Source: JBDTRY01 sp039931435 (GTDB taxonomy: Bacteria > Acidobacteriota > Thermoanaerobaculia > Gp7-AA8). From it: a DNA stretch of 7,716 bases. This document shows, piece by piece, positions 1 through 7,678 of this stretch. The notes beneath the pieces are model-generated. The model was not told where the DNA came from, did not search any database, and was given only the letters and a program-made list of their open reading frames with translations. The stretch lies in the NCBI GenBank assembly GCA_039931435.1, contig JBDTRY010000187.1, positions 1-7,716 of the forward strand. The letters run 5' to 3'. Positions within the stretch are counted from its first letter, which is position 1. The number at the start of each line of letters is the position of its first letter. The position numbers and the translations under genes are program-made.

Positions 1-164
1 GTATCGGTAGCGATCGTGGCAGTCATGGTCATCGTCACCTCGGCAGCCGAGCTCGTCGGCGCTGGCTTCGCCGCCGGTGCGGGACTGGCTTTCCCTGTGC
101 AGCCGGCTGCTGCGAGGATCAATAGGGCCGTCATGATCAGCGTTCGGGGCAGCGGTCGCAGCAT
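1..164 (-). CDS. Lipoprotein, N-terminal fragment (gene runs off the left edge)
   Basis: Only the first 54 codons are present, read leftward from an ATG at 162-164; the gene continues beyond base 1. The N-terminus is a textbook lipoprotein signal: basic start (MLRPLPRTL), a short hydrophobic run (IMTALLILAAA), then a Gly-Cys pair with Cys22 as the probable lipidated residue. After the Cys comes a low-complexity Ala/Pro/Lys/Ser linker (about residues 23-42) and a Thr/Met-rich stretch. This is typical of a flexible tether between membrane anchor and folded domain. The folded domain is outside the window, so no function can be assigned. The start is supported by a strong Shine-Dalgarno (GAGGAG, 170-175) five bases upstream. 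It is divergent from the sulfoxide-synthase-like gene, with about 150 bp between the two starts. Lipidation is inferred from the signal sequence alone. Confidence 0.72.
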   Translation of the reverse strand, partial: MLRPLPRTLIMTALLILAAAGCTGKASPAPAAKPAPTSSAAEVTMTMTATIATD

Positions 165-169
165 CGCTT

Positions 170-175
170 CTCCTC
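170..175 (-). promoter_or_regulatory. Shine-Dalgarno of the left-edge lipoprotein gene
   Basis: On the minus strand GAGGAG lies five bases before the ATG at 162-164. It is one of the best ribosome binding sites in the window and fixes the start of this truncated gene, which is otherwise supported only by its signal peptide. Confidence 0.6.
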
Positions 176-276
176 ACCCCTGGCACGAACCGAGTGCTCG
201 CGTCCCCGGGGCCTTGCGGAATTCATACGGAAGCAAAGGACGATCCACGACGGATCGCCCTTCGTGCGGCAGCGAG

Positions 277-305
277 ATGAACGCAATGAGGCGCCGGGAT
301 ATAGT
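277..305 (+). promoter_or_regulatory. Possible promoter for the EgtB-like gene, near-leaderless
   Basis: TATAGT at 300-305 matches the -10 consensus at five of six bases. A weak -35 candidate, ATGAAC (277-282), sits 17 bp upstream. Transcription would begin around 311-313, only a few bases before the ATG at 315. That start has no recognisable Shine-Dalgarno, so the mRNA may be leaderless. The -35 match is poor and this is a prediction by eye. Confidence 0.3.
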
Positions 306-314
306 GATCATTCG

Positions 315-1658
315 ATGAGCCGTTCTCCACAGCTCAGCGCGCCTCCATCCACCGATCGCCAGGAGCTGATTCGATGGTTCCGTGAGAGTCGTGCGCGCTC
401 CCGAAAGCTTTTCGAGCTGGTAAAGCCGGAGGCTTACTACGACCGCCCCATTTCCCTGAGAAACCCTGTGGTGTTTTACGAAGGCCACCTGCCGGCCTTC
501 AGCTACAACACTCTCATCAGGAAGGGACTGCGCGGACCGAGCCTCGATGAAAACCTGGAGGTTCTCTTCGCCCGGGGAATCGATCCCGACGACGAGGCAG
601 AGGCGAATTCGAGACAGGCCTCCTTGTGGCCCAGCCGGGAAGAAACTCAGGCCTACGGCAAACTCGTCGATTCCAGAGTCGAGGAGGCTCTCCGAACCGG
701 TGATATCGAACGGGAGGGTGATCCACTGAGGGAGCGTGCGAACACCGCCTACACGATTCTCGAGCACGAGGACATGCACCACGAAACGATGCTTTACATG
801 TGGCACATGTTGCCACTCGAGAAGAAGGTCGCTCCGACGGAAGCCACAATCCCTCCGCCATCCCCGGGTCCCCTGGCCCACCGCACAGTTCGGGTGCCCG
901 CTGGCAGAGCCACTCTGGGTGCCTCGGCCGACGCTGTCTTCGGCTGGGACAACGAGTATCCCGAGCACATCGTCGAGGTGCCGGGGTTCGAGATCGATGT
1001 GTACAGCGTGACCAATGCCGACTTTCAACAGTTCGTTGCCGCCGGCGGCTATGAACGGCGCGAGCTCTGGAGGGATGAAGACTGGCGCTGGCGGGAGCAG
1101 ACGGGATTGCAACATCCGAACTTCTGGGCTGAACGAGAGGGGCAATGGTTCTGGCGCGGGATGTTCGCAGAAGTTGCGCTGCCTCAGGACTGGCCGGTGT
1201 ACGTCAGTCACGCCGAAGCCTCAGCGTATGCGCGCTGGAAAAACCGCCGGCTGATGACCGAGGCGGAATTCCACCGGGCGGCCTTCGGAACACCGGAAGG
1301 GATCGAACGTCCGTTTCCCTGGGGGAATGATCCCCCGGACAACAGCCGCGGCAACTTCGGCTTTCAGCACTGGGAGCCGCTGCCGGTGGGTTCCTGCCCC
1401 GCGGGAGCCAGCGCCTGGGGGATTCACGATCTCTTCGGCAACGGATGGGAGTGGACCTCGTCGCTCTTCGGGCCGTTCGAAGGCTTCAGCGCCATGGCTT
1501 CCTATCCCCAGTACTCGGCAGACTTTTTTGATAATCAGCACTTCGTCATGAAAGGCGGTTCTCCGGCAACGTCGCTGTCCCTGTTGCGCAGAAGTTTTCG
1601 AAACTGGTTTCGTCCGAATTACCCATATGTGTATGCTAAATTCAGATGCGTTAACTAA
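315..1658 (+). CDS. EgtB/OvoA-type non-heme iron sulfoxide synthase-like protein (DinB_2 + FGE-sulfatase domains)
   Basis: The 447-residue protein has the two-domain layout of EgtB, OvoA and SenA. These iron enzymes use O2 to join a sulfur or selenium donor to the imidazole of histidine or a methylated histidine. The N-terminal DinB-like four-helix domain (about 15-170) carries the likely three-His iron site: His58 in FYEGHLPAF, and His151 and His155 in HEDMHHE. The C-terminal formylglycine-generating-enzyme fold (about 190-447) begins at RTVRVPAGRATLG. It includes KNRRLMTEAEFHRAAFG (309-325) and the family hallmark GNGWEWT (375-381), and ends RNWFRPNYPYVYAKFRCV. The GH motif context resembles OvoA more than classic actinobacterial EgtB, so the substrate (Cys, gamma-Glu-Cys or a selenosugar) cannot be told. 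An in-frame GTG at 264 would add 17 poorly conserved-looking residues. The ATG at 315 is preferred; neither start has a Shine-Dalgarno. The sod gene follows on the same strand. No methyltransferase (EgtD) gene is adjacent. Family membership is confident, exact reaction is not. Confidence 0.85.
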   Translation: MSRSPQLSAPPSTDRQELIRWFRESRARSRKLFELVKPEAYYDRPISLRNPVVFYEGHLPAFSYNTLIRKGLRGPSLDENLEVLFARGIDPDDEAEANSRQASLWPSREETQAYGKLVDSRVEEALRTGDIEREGDPLRERANTAYTILEHEDMHHETMLYMWHMLPLEKKVAPTEATIPPPSPGPLAHRTVRVPAGRATLGASADAVFGWDNEYPEHIVEVPGFEIDVYSVTNADFQQFVAAGGYERRELWRDEDWRWREQTGLQHPNFWAEREGQWFWRGMFAEVALPQDWPVYVSHAEASAYARWKNRRLMTEAEFHRAAFGTPEGIERPFPWGNDPPDNSRGNFGFQHWEPLPVGSCPAGASAWGIHDLFGNGWEWTSSLFGPFEGFSAMASYPQYSADFFDNQHFVMKGGSPATSLSLLRRSFRNWFRPNYPYVYAKFRCVN

Positions 1659-1673
1659 CTTTTTTATATCATC

Positions 1674-1697
1674 CCGTTTTGAAATATCTTAAAACGG
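1674..1697. promoter_or_regulatory. Perfect inverted repeat upstream of sod, candidate operator
   Basis: CCGTTTT (1674-1680) and AAAACGG (1691-1697) are perfect reverse complements separated by ten AT-rich bases. The dyad overlaps the possible -35 box TTGAAA (1679-1684) of the sod promoter, a usual place for a repressor or redox regulator to bind. It could instead form the stem of a weak terminator for the upstream gene, but no T-run follows the right arm, which favours an operator. I do not recognise it as a standard Fur, PerR, IscR or FNR box. Confidence 0.45.
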
Positions 1698-1707
1698 TTC
1701 ATAGTAA
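1679..1707 (+). promoter_or_regulatory. Possible sod promoter
   Basis: TTGAAA (1679-1684, four of six bases to the -35 consensus) is followed after 17 bp by TAGTAA (1702-1707), a weak -10. The gap 1659-1729 is markedly AT-rich compared with the rest of the window, as expected for a promoter. The -10 call is uncertain; TAAATA at 1705-1710 is an alternative. Confidence 0.35.
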
Positions 1708-1717
1708 ATAGGACAGT

Positions 1718-1723
1718 AAGGAG
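1718..1723 (+). promoter_or_regulatory. Shine-Dalgarno of sod
   Basis: AAGGAG lies six bases before the ATG at 1730. It fixes the SOD start and suggests strong translation, unlike the sulfoxide-synthase-like gene just upstream, which has no visible ribosome binding site. Confidence 0.7.
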
Positions 1724-1729
1724 CGGTAA

Positions 1730-2344
1730 ATGGGAACAACAGGTGAGTCGTACAAGGCCAGAGAGTTCAACCTCAGCGGCCTCAATGGAATCTCCGATCA
1801 GACCCTGGAAATGCACTTCGGGCTCTATCAGGGGTACGTGAAAAACACGAATCTGCTCAACGAAAAAGTAGCGGGTTTGATCGAGAGTGGCTCGGTGAAA
1901 GAGCCGGACATGGTGGTCTTCTCAGAACTGAAACGCCGCTATGGATTCGAATACAACGGAATGGTGCTGCACGAGTATTACTTCGAGAACATGAAGCGGC
2001 AGGGCGGCGGTGAACCGGATAAATCCTCCGGCTTCTATCAGGCCGCCGAAAAAAGCTTCGGCGGTTACGAGAAGTGGAAAAACGATTTCTCATCCGTGGG
2101 GAAAATGAGAGGAATCGGATGGGCCATCTGCTTTCAGGATCCCAGCAACGGTCTCGTCTCGAATCACTGGGTCGCCGAACATGAACAGGGGAACGTAGCC
2201 GGGTTCACGCCCGCCCTGGTGATGGATGTCTGGGAACACGCTTATCTCCTCGATTACAAACCATCGGAGCGCGGCAAATACATCGAATCGTTCTTCTCGA
2301 ACATCGACTGGGATGCGGTGAGCGGCCGGCTGGGCAGGAAATAG
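1730..2344 (+). CDS. Iron/manganese-family superoxide dismutase
   Basis: This 204-residue protein matches the Fe/Mn superoxide dismutase family, which converts superoxide to O2 and H2O2. The four metal ligands can be placed by eye: His29 (EMHFGLYQGYV), His81 (LHEYYFENM), and Asp166 and His170 in the signature DVWEHAYLLDY. Other family features are GYVKNTN (35-41), GIGWAICF (128-135) and the C-terminal NIDWDAV. The first helix is one residue shorter than in E. coli SodA between the His ligand and the gateway Tyr (Tyr36 here). It also lacks the His-rich HHTKHH pattern, so this is a divergent branch. His151 lies 15 residues before Asp166, the position of His145 in mycobacterial Fe-SOD, where Mn enzymes have Gln. 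That hints at an iron or cambialistic enzyme. There is no signal peptide, so it is cytoplasmic. It has its own ribosome binding site and probably its own promoter downstream of the EgtB-like gene. Metal choice cannot be fixed from sequence alone. Confidence 0.92.
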   Translation: MGTTGESYKAREFNLSGLNGISDQTLEMHFGLYQGYVKNTNLLNEKVAGLIESGSVKEPDMVVFSELKRRYGFEYNGMVLHEYYFENMKRQGGGEPDKSSGFYQAAEKSFGGYEKWKNDFSSVGKMRGIGWAICFQDPSNGLVSNHWVAEHEQGNVAGFTPALVMDVWEHAYLLDYKPSERGKYIESFFSNIDWDAVSGRLGRK

Positions 2345-2370
2345 CCGTCGGCGAGGCCCTCTCATCGGAT

Positions 2371-2402
2371 GCATTCGGGCGCGGTTTGTCGCGCCCGAAT
2401 GC
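2371..2402. terminator. Strong hairpin between convergent genes, likely bidirectional terminator
   Basis: GCATTCGGGCGCG (2371-2383) and CGCGCCCGAATGC (2390-2402) form a perfect 13-bp stem with a six-base loop (GTTTGT). It sits in the 64-bp gap between the 3' ends of sod (plus) and the FN3 lipoprotein gene (minus). There is no T-tract on either side, so it is not a classic intrinsic terminator, but position and stability argue for transcription termination or 3'-end protection of both mRNAs. Confidence 0.75.
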
Positions 2403-2408
2403 TGATCG

Positions 2409-3560
2409 TCAGCGCGGGAAAAGAACAGGATCGGTCGGCGTTGCGGCGCTCTCATTTCCGCTGGTATCGACGCTGCTGACCCAATAGCGATACACGGATC
2501 CGCGCGTTGGTTGTGTGTCCCGAATGTTCGTGTCGGTGATCGGTTGCGGTGTGAGCAGGGTGCGCGGCCCGCCGATGACAGTTCGATAAACCTTGTAACC
2601 CTTCAGGTCGGGAGCAACGACGGCGTCCCAGAGGGCGCGGATTGCCGATTCCTCGACCAGCGCCGAAATCGAGACTGGTTGCGGAGGCGGCACGAGATCG
2701 CGGAATTCAGCAACCACCGCTTCCGAGGCGTCACTCTGCACCAGCGGAGGTCCGTAGGCACTCACCGCCGTCACTCTGTATTGCCACACTCCCAGGGGCG
2801 GGGCGTCCTTGTACGACGGCTCGAGAACAGGCGCGTTATTGATGGGGCTGTCCAGTGTCCCGGCCTTCCCCGATGCCGCGACGCGATAGACGTTGAAGCC
2901 GGCTATGTCGGGCTTGTATCCCGCCGTGACCGCCGTCGCCGGGCGGGCCCACGTAAGCGACACTCCGGCCGCATCGGGCCTGGCCACGACGTCAGCCGGG
3001 GGAACGGAAACCTGAAGCGGGACGATGGAGGCCAGATTGGACAGATCACTTTTCCCCGCAGGCCCCGACGTCACCACGGCGTACGTCATTCGAATTGGCT
3101 GATTGCCGGAGTCTCCAACCGGAGGATCGTCGGCATAGAACAGGCGCGCCCCTTCCGAGTGGGCTGGAATCTCATCTCCGCCAATCCGGGTCACGGTCGC
3201 TGCCAGCTTCGCAAATTGCTGCGGGGGGATTGCGGGGATCTCCTTGAACAGCTCGATGACGCGAGGGGTACCCGACTCACCAGCGCCGACTGCCTGAACC
3301 GGTTCGCGGGCAAGCGCCGAAGGGGGCAGGTTCTCCGTGTAACGCAGAATCGTGATCGAGCGGACCATTTCCAGCTTCTTCCCCGTGGTGGTCATTGCCG
3401 GGTAGCTCCAGGAGAGCAGGATTTCAGGCCCCCGCTGTGCAACAGCAAGATCTGATACGGCCTTGGGTATGATGGGAACGGGCGGGGTGGGATTGCCTTT
3501 CTTCCCGCATCCAGCCAGGCCGAGAAACATAATCAGCAGAAATCCCGTTTTGAGTTTCAT
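2409..3560 (-). CDS. Fibronectin type III-like repeat lipoprotein
   Basis: The 383-residue product starts with a lipoprotein signal, MKLKTGFLLIMFLGLAGC, with lipobox LAGC and lipidation at Cys18, followed by GKKGNPTPPVPI. That Cys-Gly-Lys-Lys-Gly-x-Pro-x-Pro-Pro start recalls small LptM/YifL-type lipoproteins. The rest looks like three beta-sandwich units with fibronectin III signatures: about 33-185 (PKAVSDLAV, ILLSWSYP, then an insert), 186-284 (VSLTWARP, GFNVYRV, YRVTAVSAYG) and 291-380 (IRALWDAV, GYKVYRTV, YRYWVSSVDTSGNESA). Such modules usually mediate binding at the envelope; no catalytic residues are seen. An in-frame ATG at 3585-3587 would put nine residues ahead of the signal peptide. 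I prefer 3560 because it gives a clean signal sequence and because a -10-like TAGAAT overlaps the upstream ATG. No strong ribosome binding site is visible. It is divergent from glmS and convergent with sod. Its specific role is unknown. Confidence 0.85.
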   Translation of the reverse strand: MKLKTGFLLIMFLGLAGCGKKGNPTPPVPIIPKAVSDLAVAQRGPEILLSWSYPAMTTTGKKLEMVRSITILRYTENLPPSALAREPVQAVGAGESGTPRVIELFKEIPAIPPQQFAKLAATVTRIGGDEIPAHSEGARLFYADDPPVGDSGNQPIRMTYAVVTSGPAGKSDLSNLASIVPLQVSVPPADVVARPDAAGVSLTWARPATAVTAGYKPDIAGFNVYRVAASGKAGTLDSPINNAPVLEPSYKDAPPLGVWQYRVTAVSAYGPPLVQSDASEAVVAEFRDLVPPPQPVSISALVEESAIRALWDAVVAPDLKGYKVYRTVIGGPRTLLTPQPITDTNIRDTQPTRGSVYRYWVSSVDTSGNESAATPTDPVLFPR

Positions 3561-3585
3561 GGCTGCGCCAGGGTACCGGCGCGCC

Positions 3586-3591
3586 ATTCTA
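3586..3591 (-). promoter_or_regulatory. Possible -10 box of the FN3 lipoprotein gene
   Basis: On the minus strand this reads TAGAAT, five of six bases to the -10 consensus, about 25 bp before the chosen ATG at 3560. No good -35 is found 16-18 bp upstream. If real, transcription starts near 3579, which excludes the alternative ATG at 3585-3587. Confidence 0.3.
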
Positions 3592-3626
3592 GCGCGGGTT
3601 CGTGCGGATCGCTCCGGGGTGTTGGG

Positions 3627-3632
3627 AAAGGA
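3627..3632 (+). promoter_or_regulatory. Shine-Dalgarno of glmS
   Basis: AAAGGA lies eight bases before the ATG at 3641. It supports that start over the in-frame start at 3602, which would bury the catalytic cysteine 14 residues into the protein. Confidence 0.55.
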
Positions 3633-3640
3633 TTTTCCGA

Positions 3641-5470
<1,830 letters not shown>

Positions 5471-5474
5471 GGGC

Positions 5475-5511
5475 AAGAGGCCTCGACCCAGAGCGTGGAG
5501 CGAAGGCTCTT
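5475..5511. terminator. Imperfect hairpin between glmS and the M23 gene
   Basis: AAGAGGCCTCG (5475-5485) pairs with CGAAGGCTCTT (5501-5511) with one base bulged on each side. An inner CCA (5488-5490) and TGG (5496-5498) can extend the stem. It fills the 53-bp gap between the convergent ends of glmS and the peptidase gene. There is no clear T-tract, so a terminator role is inferred from position and pairing. Confidence 0.45.
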
Positions 5512-5523
5512 CTACCTTCCCGG

Positions 5524-6687
5524 TTACTTCTCCGCGAAATCCACGACTTCGTTCTCGGCCGGGATCTCCCCAGTGCGGTGCTCCGTGACTGCACCGGCGG
5601 GCCGCTTCCACCCTGCTCCACCCTCGAGTACCTCCAGCGACGGCAGTTTCCCTTCGACGTCGAACGAGTCGAAGACATAGGGAATCCCCTCAGCACCGAG
5701 GGGCGAGTTTCGATCGGCGATGTGGAAATGAAGATGCGGGGCATCGGAGTTTCCCGAGTTCCCGAGCAGCGCCAGCACCTCTCCTCTTCGGACCCTCTGT
5801 CCCAGGTGAACCCGGATTCTGCCCGGTTGCAGGTGCGCGTAAAACGCGTACTCTCCTCCGCCCAGGTCGAGAATGACATAGTTGCCGCCGACGGTCTGGA
5901 GGGTGATCGGAACGGCCATCTTCCCGGCGCTCGGATCGTTCTCGGGAACGCCATCATGAACGTCCGAGACCACGGCATCCGCCACTGCCCGAACCTCCAT
6001 CCCGTAGGCATACCAGTTCGAGTTCACGGCCGGATCGTCGTGAAAAGCCTGCCCGTCCCGAAGGAGCGTGAAGTCGGTGGCGAAGCGCTGCGCGATCCGG
6101 GCTCTTCCGTCGACGACGATCAGTGAACGGCGATGATCCGAGACATTGGAAACCCCGTTCGCAGCCAACCATCCCCCTCCTCGAAGTGGTGAGGCGATGC
6201 TCCGCGGGAGGCGGCCCGGGAGAGTCAGCGGTTCCGTCGTGAAGACGTGGCGATTCCCGGATTGGGCGATTATCGTGATCCGATGTGAGAGCGATGTGGC
6301 GAGTTCGGACCGTGCCGCAACGCTGAGGTCCAGAAAGAGGACCGCCCGCAGCCCCCCGGCCAGTATGCGGATGTCTTTCGCCTGCTCTTCGAGACCGGGC
6401 CGTTTCAGGCTATCTTCAAGCTCCTTCCCCGAGTAGCTGCCGACGACCTTTCCTCTCTGGTCCAGCACCTCCACCTGCGCGATCTCCAGCGGTGGCGCTT
6501 TCATGTTCGTCAGGTGAAGCTCGTAGATGAGATGCGGCTTCCCGTCCACCATCACCGCCGCGGGGGCGATCGGCACAAGCACGTCGATGGGCACCGCCGA
6601 CGGACCCGGCTCGGTGGCCATCGCAGTCGGAACGATCCCCAGCACCAGGACGAGCGCGCAAAGGGCGATCAGATTTGGCCGACTCAA
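5524..6687 (-). CDS. Secreted M23 (LytM-type) metallopeptidase family protein
   Basis: The 387-residue protein has a signal peptide (MSRPNLIALCALVLVLGIVPTAMA, probable cleavage after Ala24) and so acts in the periplasm or outside. An N-terminal beta-rich region (about 30-160) has no recognised domain. The C-terminal M23 fold (about 225-345) shows GMEVRAVADAVVSDV, GGNYVILDLGGGEYAFYAHLQPG with His285, a biotin-carrier-like loop VRRGEVLALLGNSGNS, and PHLHFHIAD with His318 and zinc-ligand His320. M23 enzymes cut peptide cross-links of peptidoglycan. The usual first-ligand motif HxxxD appears here as RFATD (201-205): the Asp is kept but Arg replaces His. The enzyme may use another ligand such as His185, or be a non-catalytic regulator. 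The start is TTG (6685-6687); an in-frame TAA lies four codons upstream, and the next ATG would remove the signal peptide. No good Shine-Dalgarno is visible. The esterase gene lies 55 bp upstream on the same strand, so cotranscription is possible. Confidence 0.85.
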   Translation of the reverse strand: MSRPNLIALCALVLVLGIVPTAMATEPGPSAVPIDVLVPIAPAAVMVDGKPHLIYELHLTNMKAPPLEIAQVEVLDQRGKVVGSYSGKELEDSLKRPGLEEQAKDIRILAGGLRAVLFLDLSVAARSELATSLSHRITIIAQSGNRHVFTTEPLTLPGRLPRSIASPLRGGGWLAANGVSNVSDHRRSLIVVDGRARIAQRFATDFTLLRDGQAFHDDPAVNSNWYAYGMEVRAVADAVVSDVHDGVPENDPSAGKMAVPITLQTVGGNYVILDLGGGEYAFYAHLQPGRIRVHLGQRVRRGEVLALLGNSGNSDAPHLHFHIADRNSPLGAEGIPYVFDSFDVEGKLPSLEVLEGGAGWKRPAGAVTEHRTGEIPAENEVVDFAEK

Positions 6688-6742
6688 GGTGGGAGTTTAC
6701 GCGCTCGACGGTGTGCAGGTTTCAGGAAGCGGTGCTCCGCAT

Positions 6743-7519
6743 TCACATGTTCTGGTATTGAGTGAATTTCGGATCTGCGGACAGGGAGTACTTCGAGAGG
6801 AACTCCCAGGCTGCGCCGTTGATGACCTCGGCCTTGCCGTAGTAGTCGTGGGTGTGGCCCGTCATCTCGGTGAGGTCCGCGACGAATCCGGCCTTTTGCA
6901 GAGCATCGCGGGTGGCACGGACCGAATCGAGCGGAACCCGTTCGTCCTTCGTACCGATGAATAGTGTGAAAGGAATCTTGCGTGTGGCCAGCTCGGTCAG
7001 ACCATAGCGATCCGTGTCCAGCGCTCCCGCGTGGACGGCAACGGCTGCGAAGTATTCCGATTCCACCAGGCCGATCTGCAGGGCGAAGCCCGCACCGGCA
7101 GAGTGTCCGAAGAGATACATCCGGCGACGATCCACGGGCCAGGCAGCGCTGACCGCATCGGCAACCTCGCGCAGGAAAGTCGGTCCGTCGAGCGGAGCGC
7201 CCCACTCCGCGGGGTTGATCGAGTCCGGGCCTGCCACGATGATCCCCTGCTCCTGGGCCAGGCGCTTCCATCTCTCTACCAGCGATGAGCCATTCCGATT
7301 CGAGCCGTGCAGAACAATGACAAGCGGAGCCGGGCTGGCCGCACGCAGTCCGTCCGGTACGTAGAGGTAGTAGGCGCGCGTCTTCCCGCGAAATTCCAGG
7401 CTGTGTTTCTCGATCTTCGCAGCGAATGACGGCAGCGTCGCGAAGAGCAGGACGGCCGCAATGAGCAACGTCGCAGGAGAGGGCGTGATTCTGTGAGTGA
7501 ATTCGCGCGTGGAGTTCAA
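6743..7519 (-). CDS. Secreted alpha/beta-hydrolase, PHB depolymerase/feruloyl esterase-like
   Basis: From the proposed TTG at 7517-7519 the product is 258 residues. It has a signal peptide (hydrophobic TLLIAAVLLFATLP, cleavage near SFA-AK, residue 33) and a compact alpha/beta-hydrolase domain. Visible elements are PLVIVLHGSNRNG (65-77, oxyanion strand and HG), the nucleophile elbow GHSAG with Ser140, Asp192 in GTKDERVP, and His222 in GHTHDYY, giving a Ser-Asp-His triad in the right order. The pattern fits the LpqC/poly(3-hydroxybutyrate) depolymerase and feruloyl esterase group, which hydrolyses ester bonds of polymers or plant phenolics. The actual substrate is unknown. The frame stays open upstream to an ATG at 7651, but that 44-residue extension is encoded by the palindromic repeat and would put the signal peptide in mid-protein. 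The TTG has TGAGG eight bases upstream. A TAGAAT -10-like hexamer (7540-7545) straddles the repeat edge. The M23 gene follows 55 bp downstream. Confidence 0.85.
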   Translation of the reverse strand: MNSTREFTHRITPSPATLLIAAVLLFATLPSFAAKIEKHSLEFRGKTRAYYLYVPDGLRAASPAPLVIVLHGSNRNGSSLVERWKRLAQEQGIIVAGPDSINPAEWGAPLDGPTFLREVADAVSAAWPVDRRRMYLFGHSAGAGFALQIGLVESEYFAAVAVHAGALDTDRYGLTELATRKIPFTLFIGTKDERVPLDSVRATRDALQKAGFVADLTEMTGHTHDYYGKAEVINGAAWEFLSKYSLSADPKFTQYQNM

Positions 7520-7527
7520 GCGAGCGG

Positions 7528-7532
7528 CCTCA
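7528..7532 (-). promoter_or_regulatory. Shine-Dalgarno deciding the TTG start of the esterase
   Basis: On the minus strand TGAGG lies eight bases before TTG at 7517-7519. It supports this start over upstream ones inside the repeat element. Confidence 0.45.
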
Positions 7533-7542
7533 GGTGAGGATT

Positions 7543-7573
7543 CTAGTGGCGTGTATTGGATGAATGGGTACCA
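7543..7573 (+). repeat. Left terminal inverted repeat of the palindromic element
   Basis: It starts CTAGTGGCGTGTATTGGA, the part perfectly matched to the reverse complement of 7692-7709, and ends GGTACCA. Mismatches to the right copy are at 7561, 7562 and 7566. Its outer edge is 23 bp from the esterase TTG codon. Confidence 0.8.
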
Positions 7574-7678
7574 GATGACGCAGGAATCGGCGACGTGAGC
7601 TAGGCGCGCCGACGCAGGCATAGCGGCTCCTATGCTGAGGAGGCGCAACAACGCTCACGGCGTCGAGACCAAGTCAGG

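Noticed and set aside
264..314. GTG at 264 as the start of the EgtB-like protein
   Set aside because: There is no ribosome binding site, the added 17 residues are highly charged and unlike the family, and the candidate -10 box lies inside this stretch.
174..1211. Long minus-strand open frame (345 codons) opposite the EgtB-like gene
   Set aside because: It is antisense to a clearly recognisable enzyme, has no recognisable motif and reflects the GC-rich third-position pattern of the real gene.
2511..3455. Plus-strand open frame (314 codons) opposite the FN3 lipoprotein gene
   Set aside because: The product is rich in Arg, Gly and His with no domain, and the opposite strand carries a convincing lipoprotein.
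3561..3640. glmS ribozyme or other riboswitch upstream of glmS
   Set aside because: The gap is only 80 bp, shared with a divergent promoter, and shows no ribozyme-like core or pseudoknot pairing that I could find.
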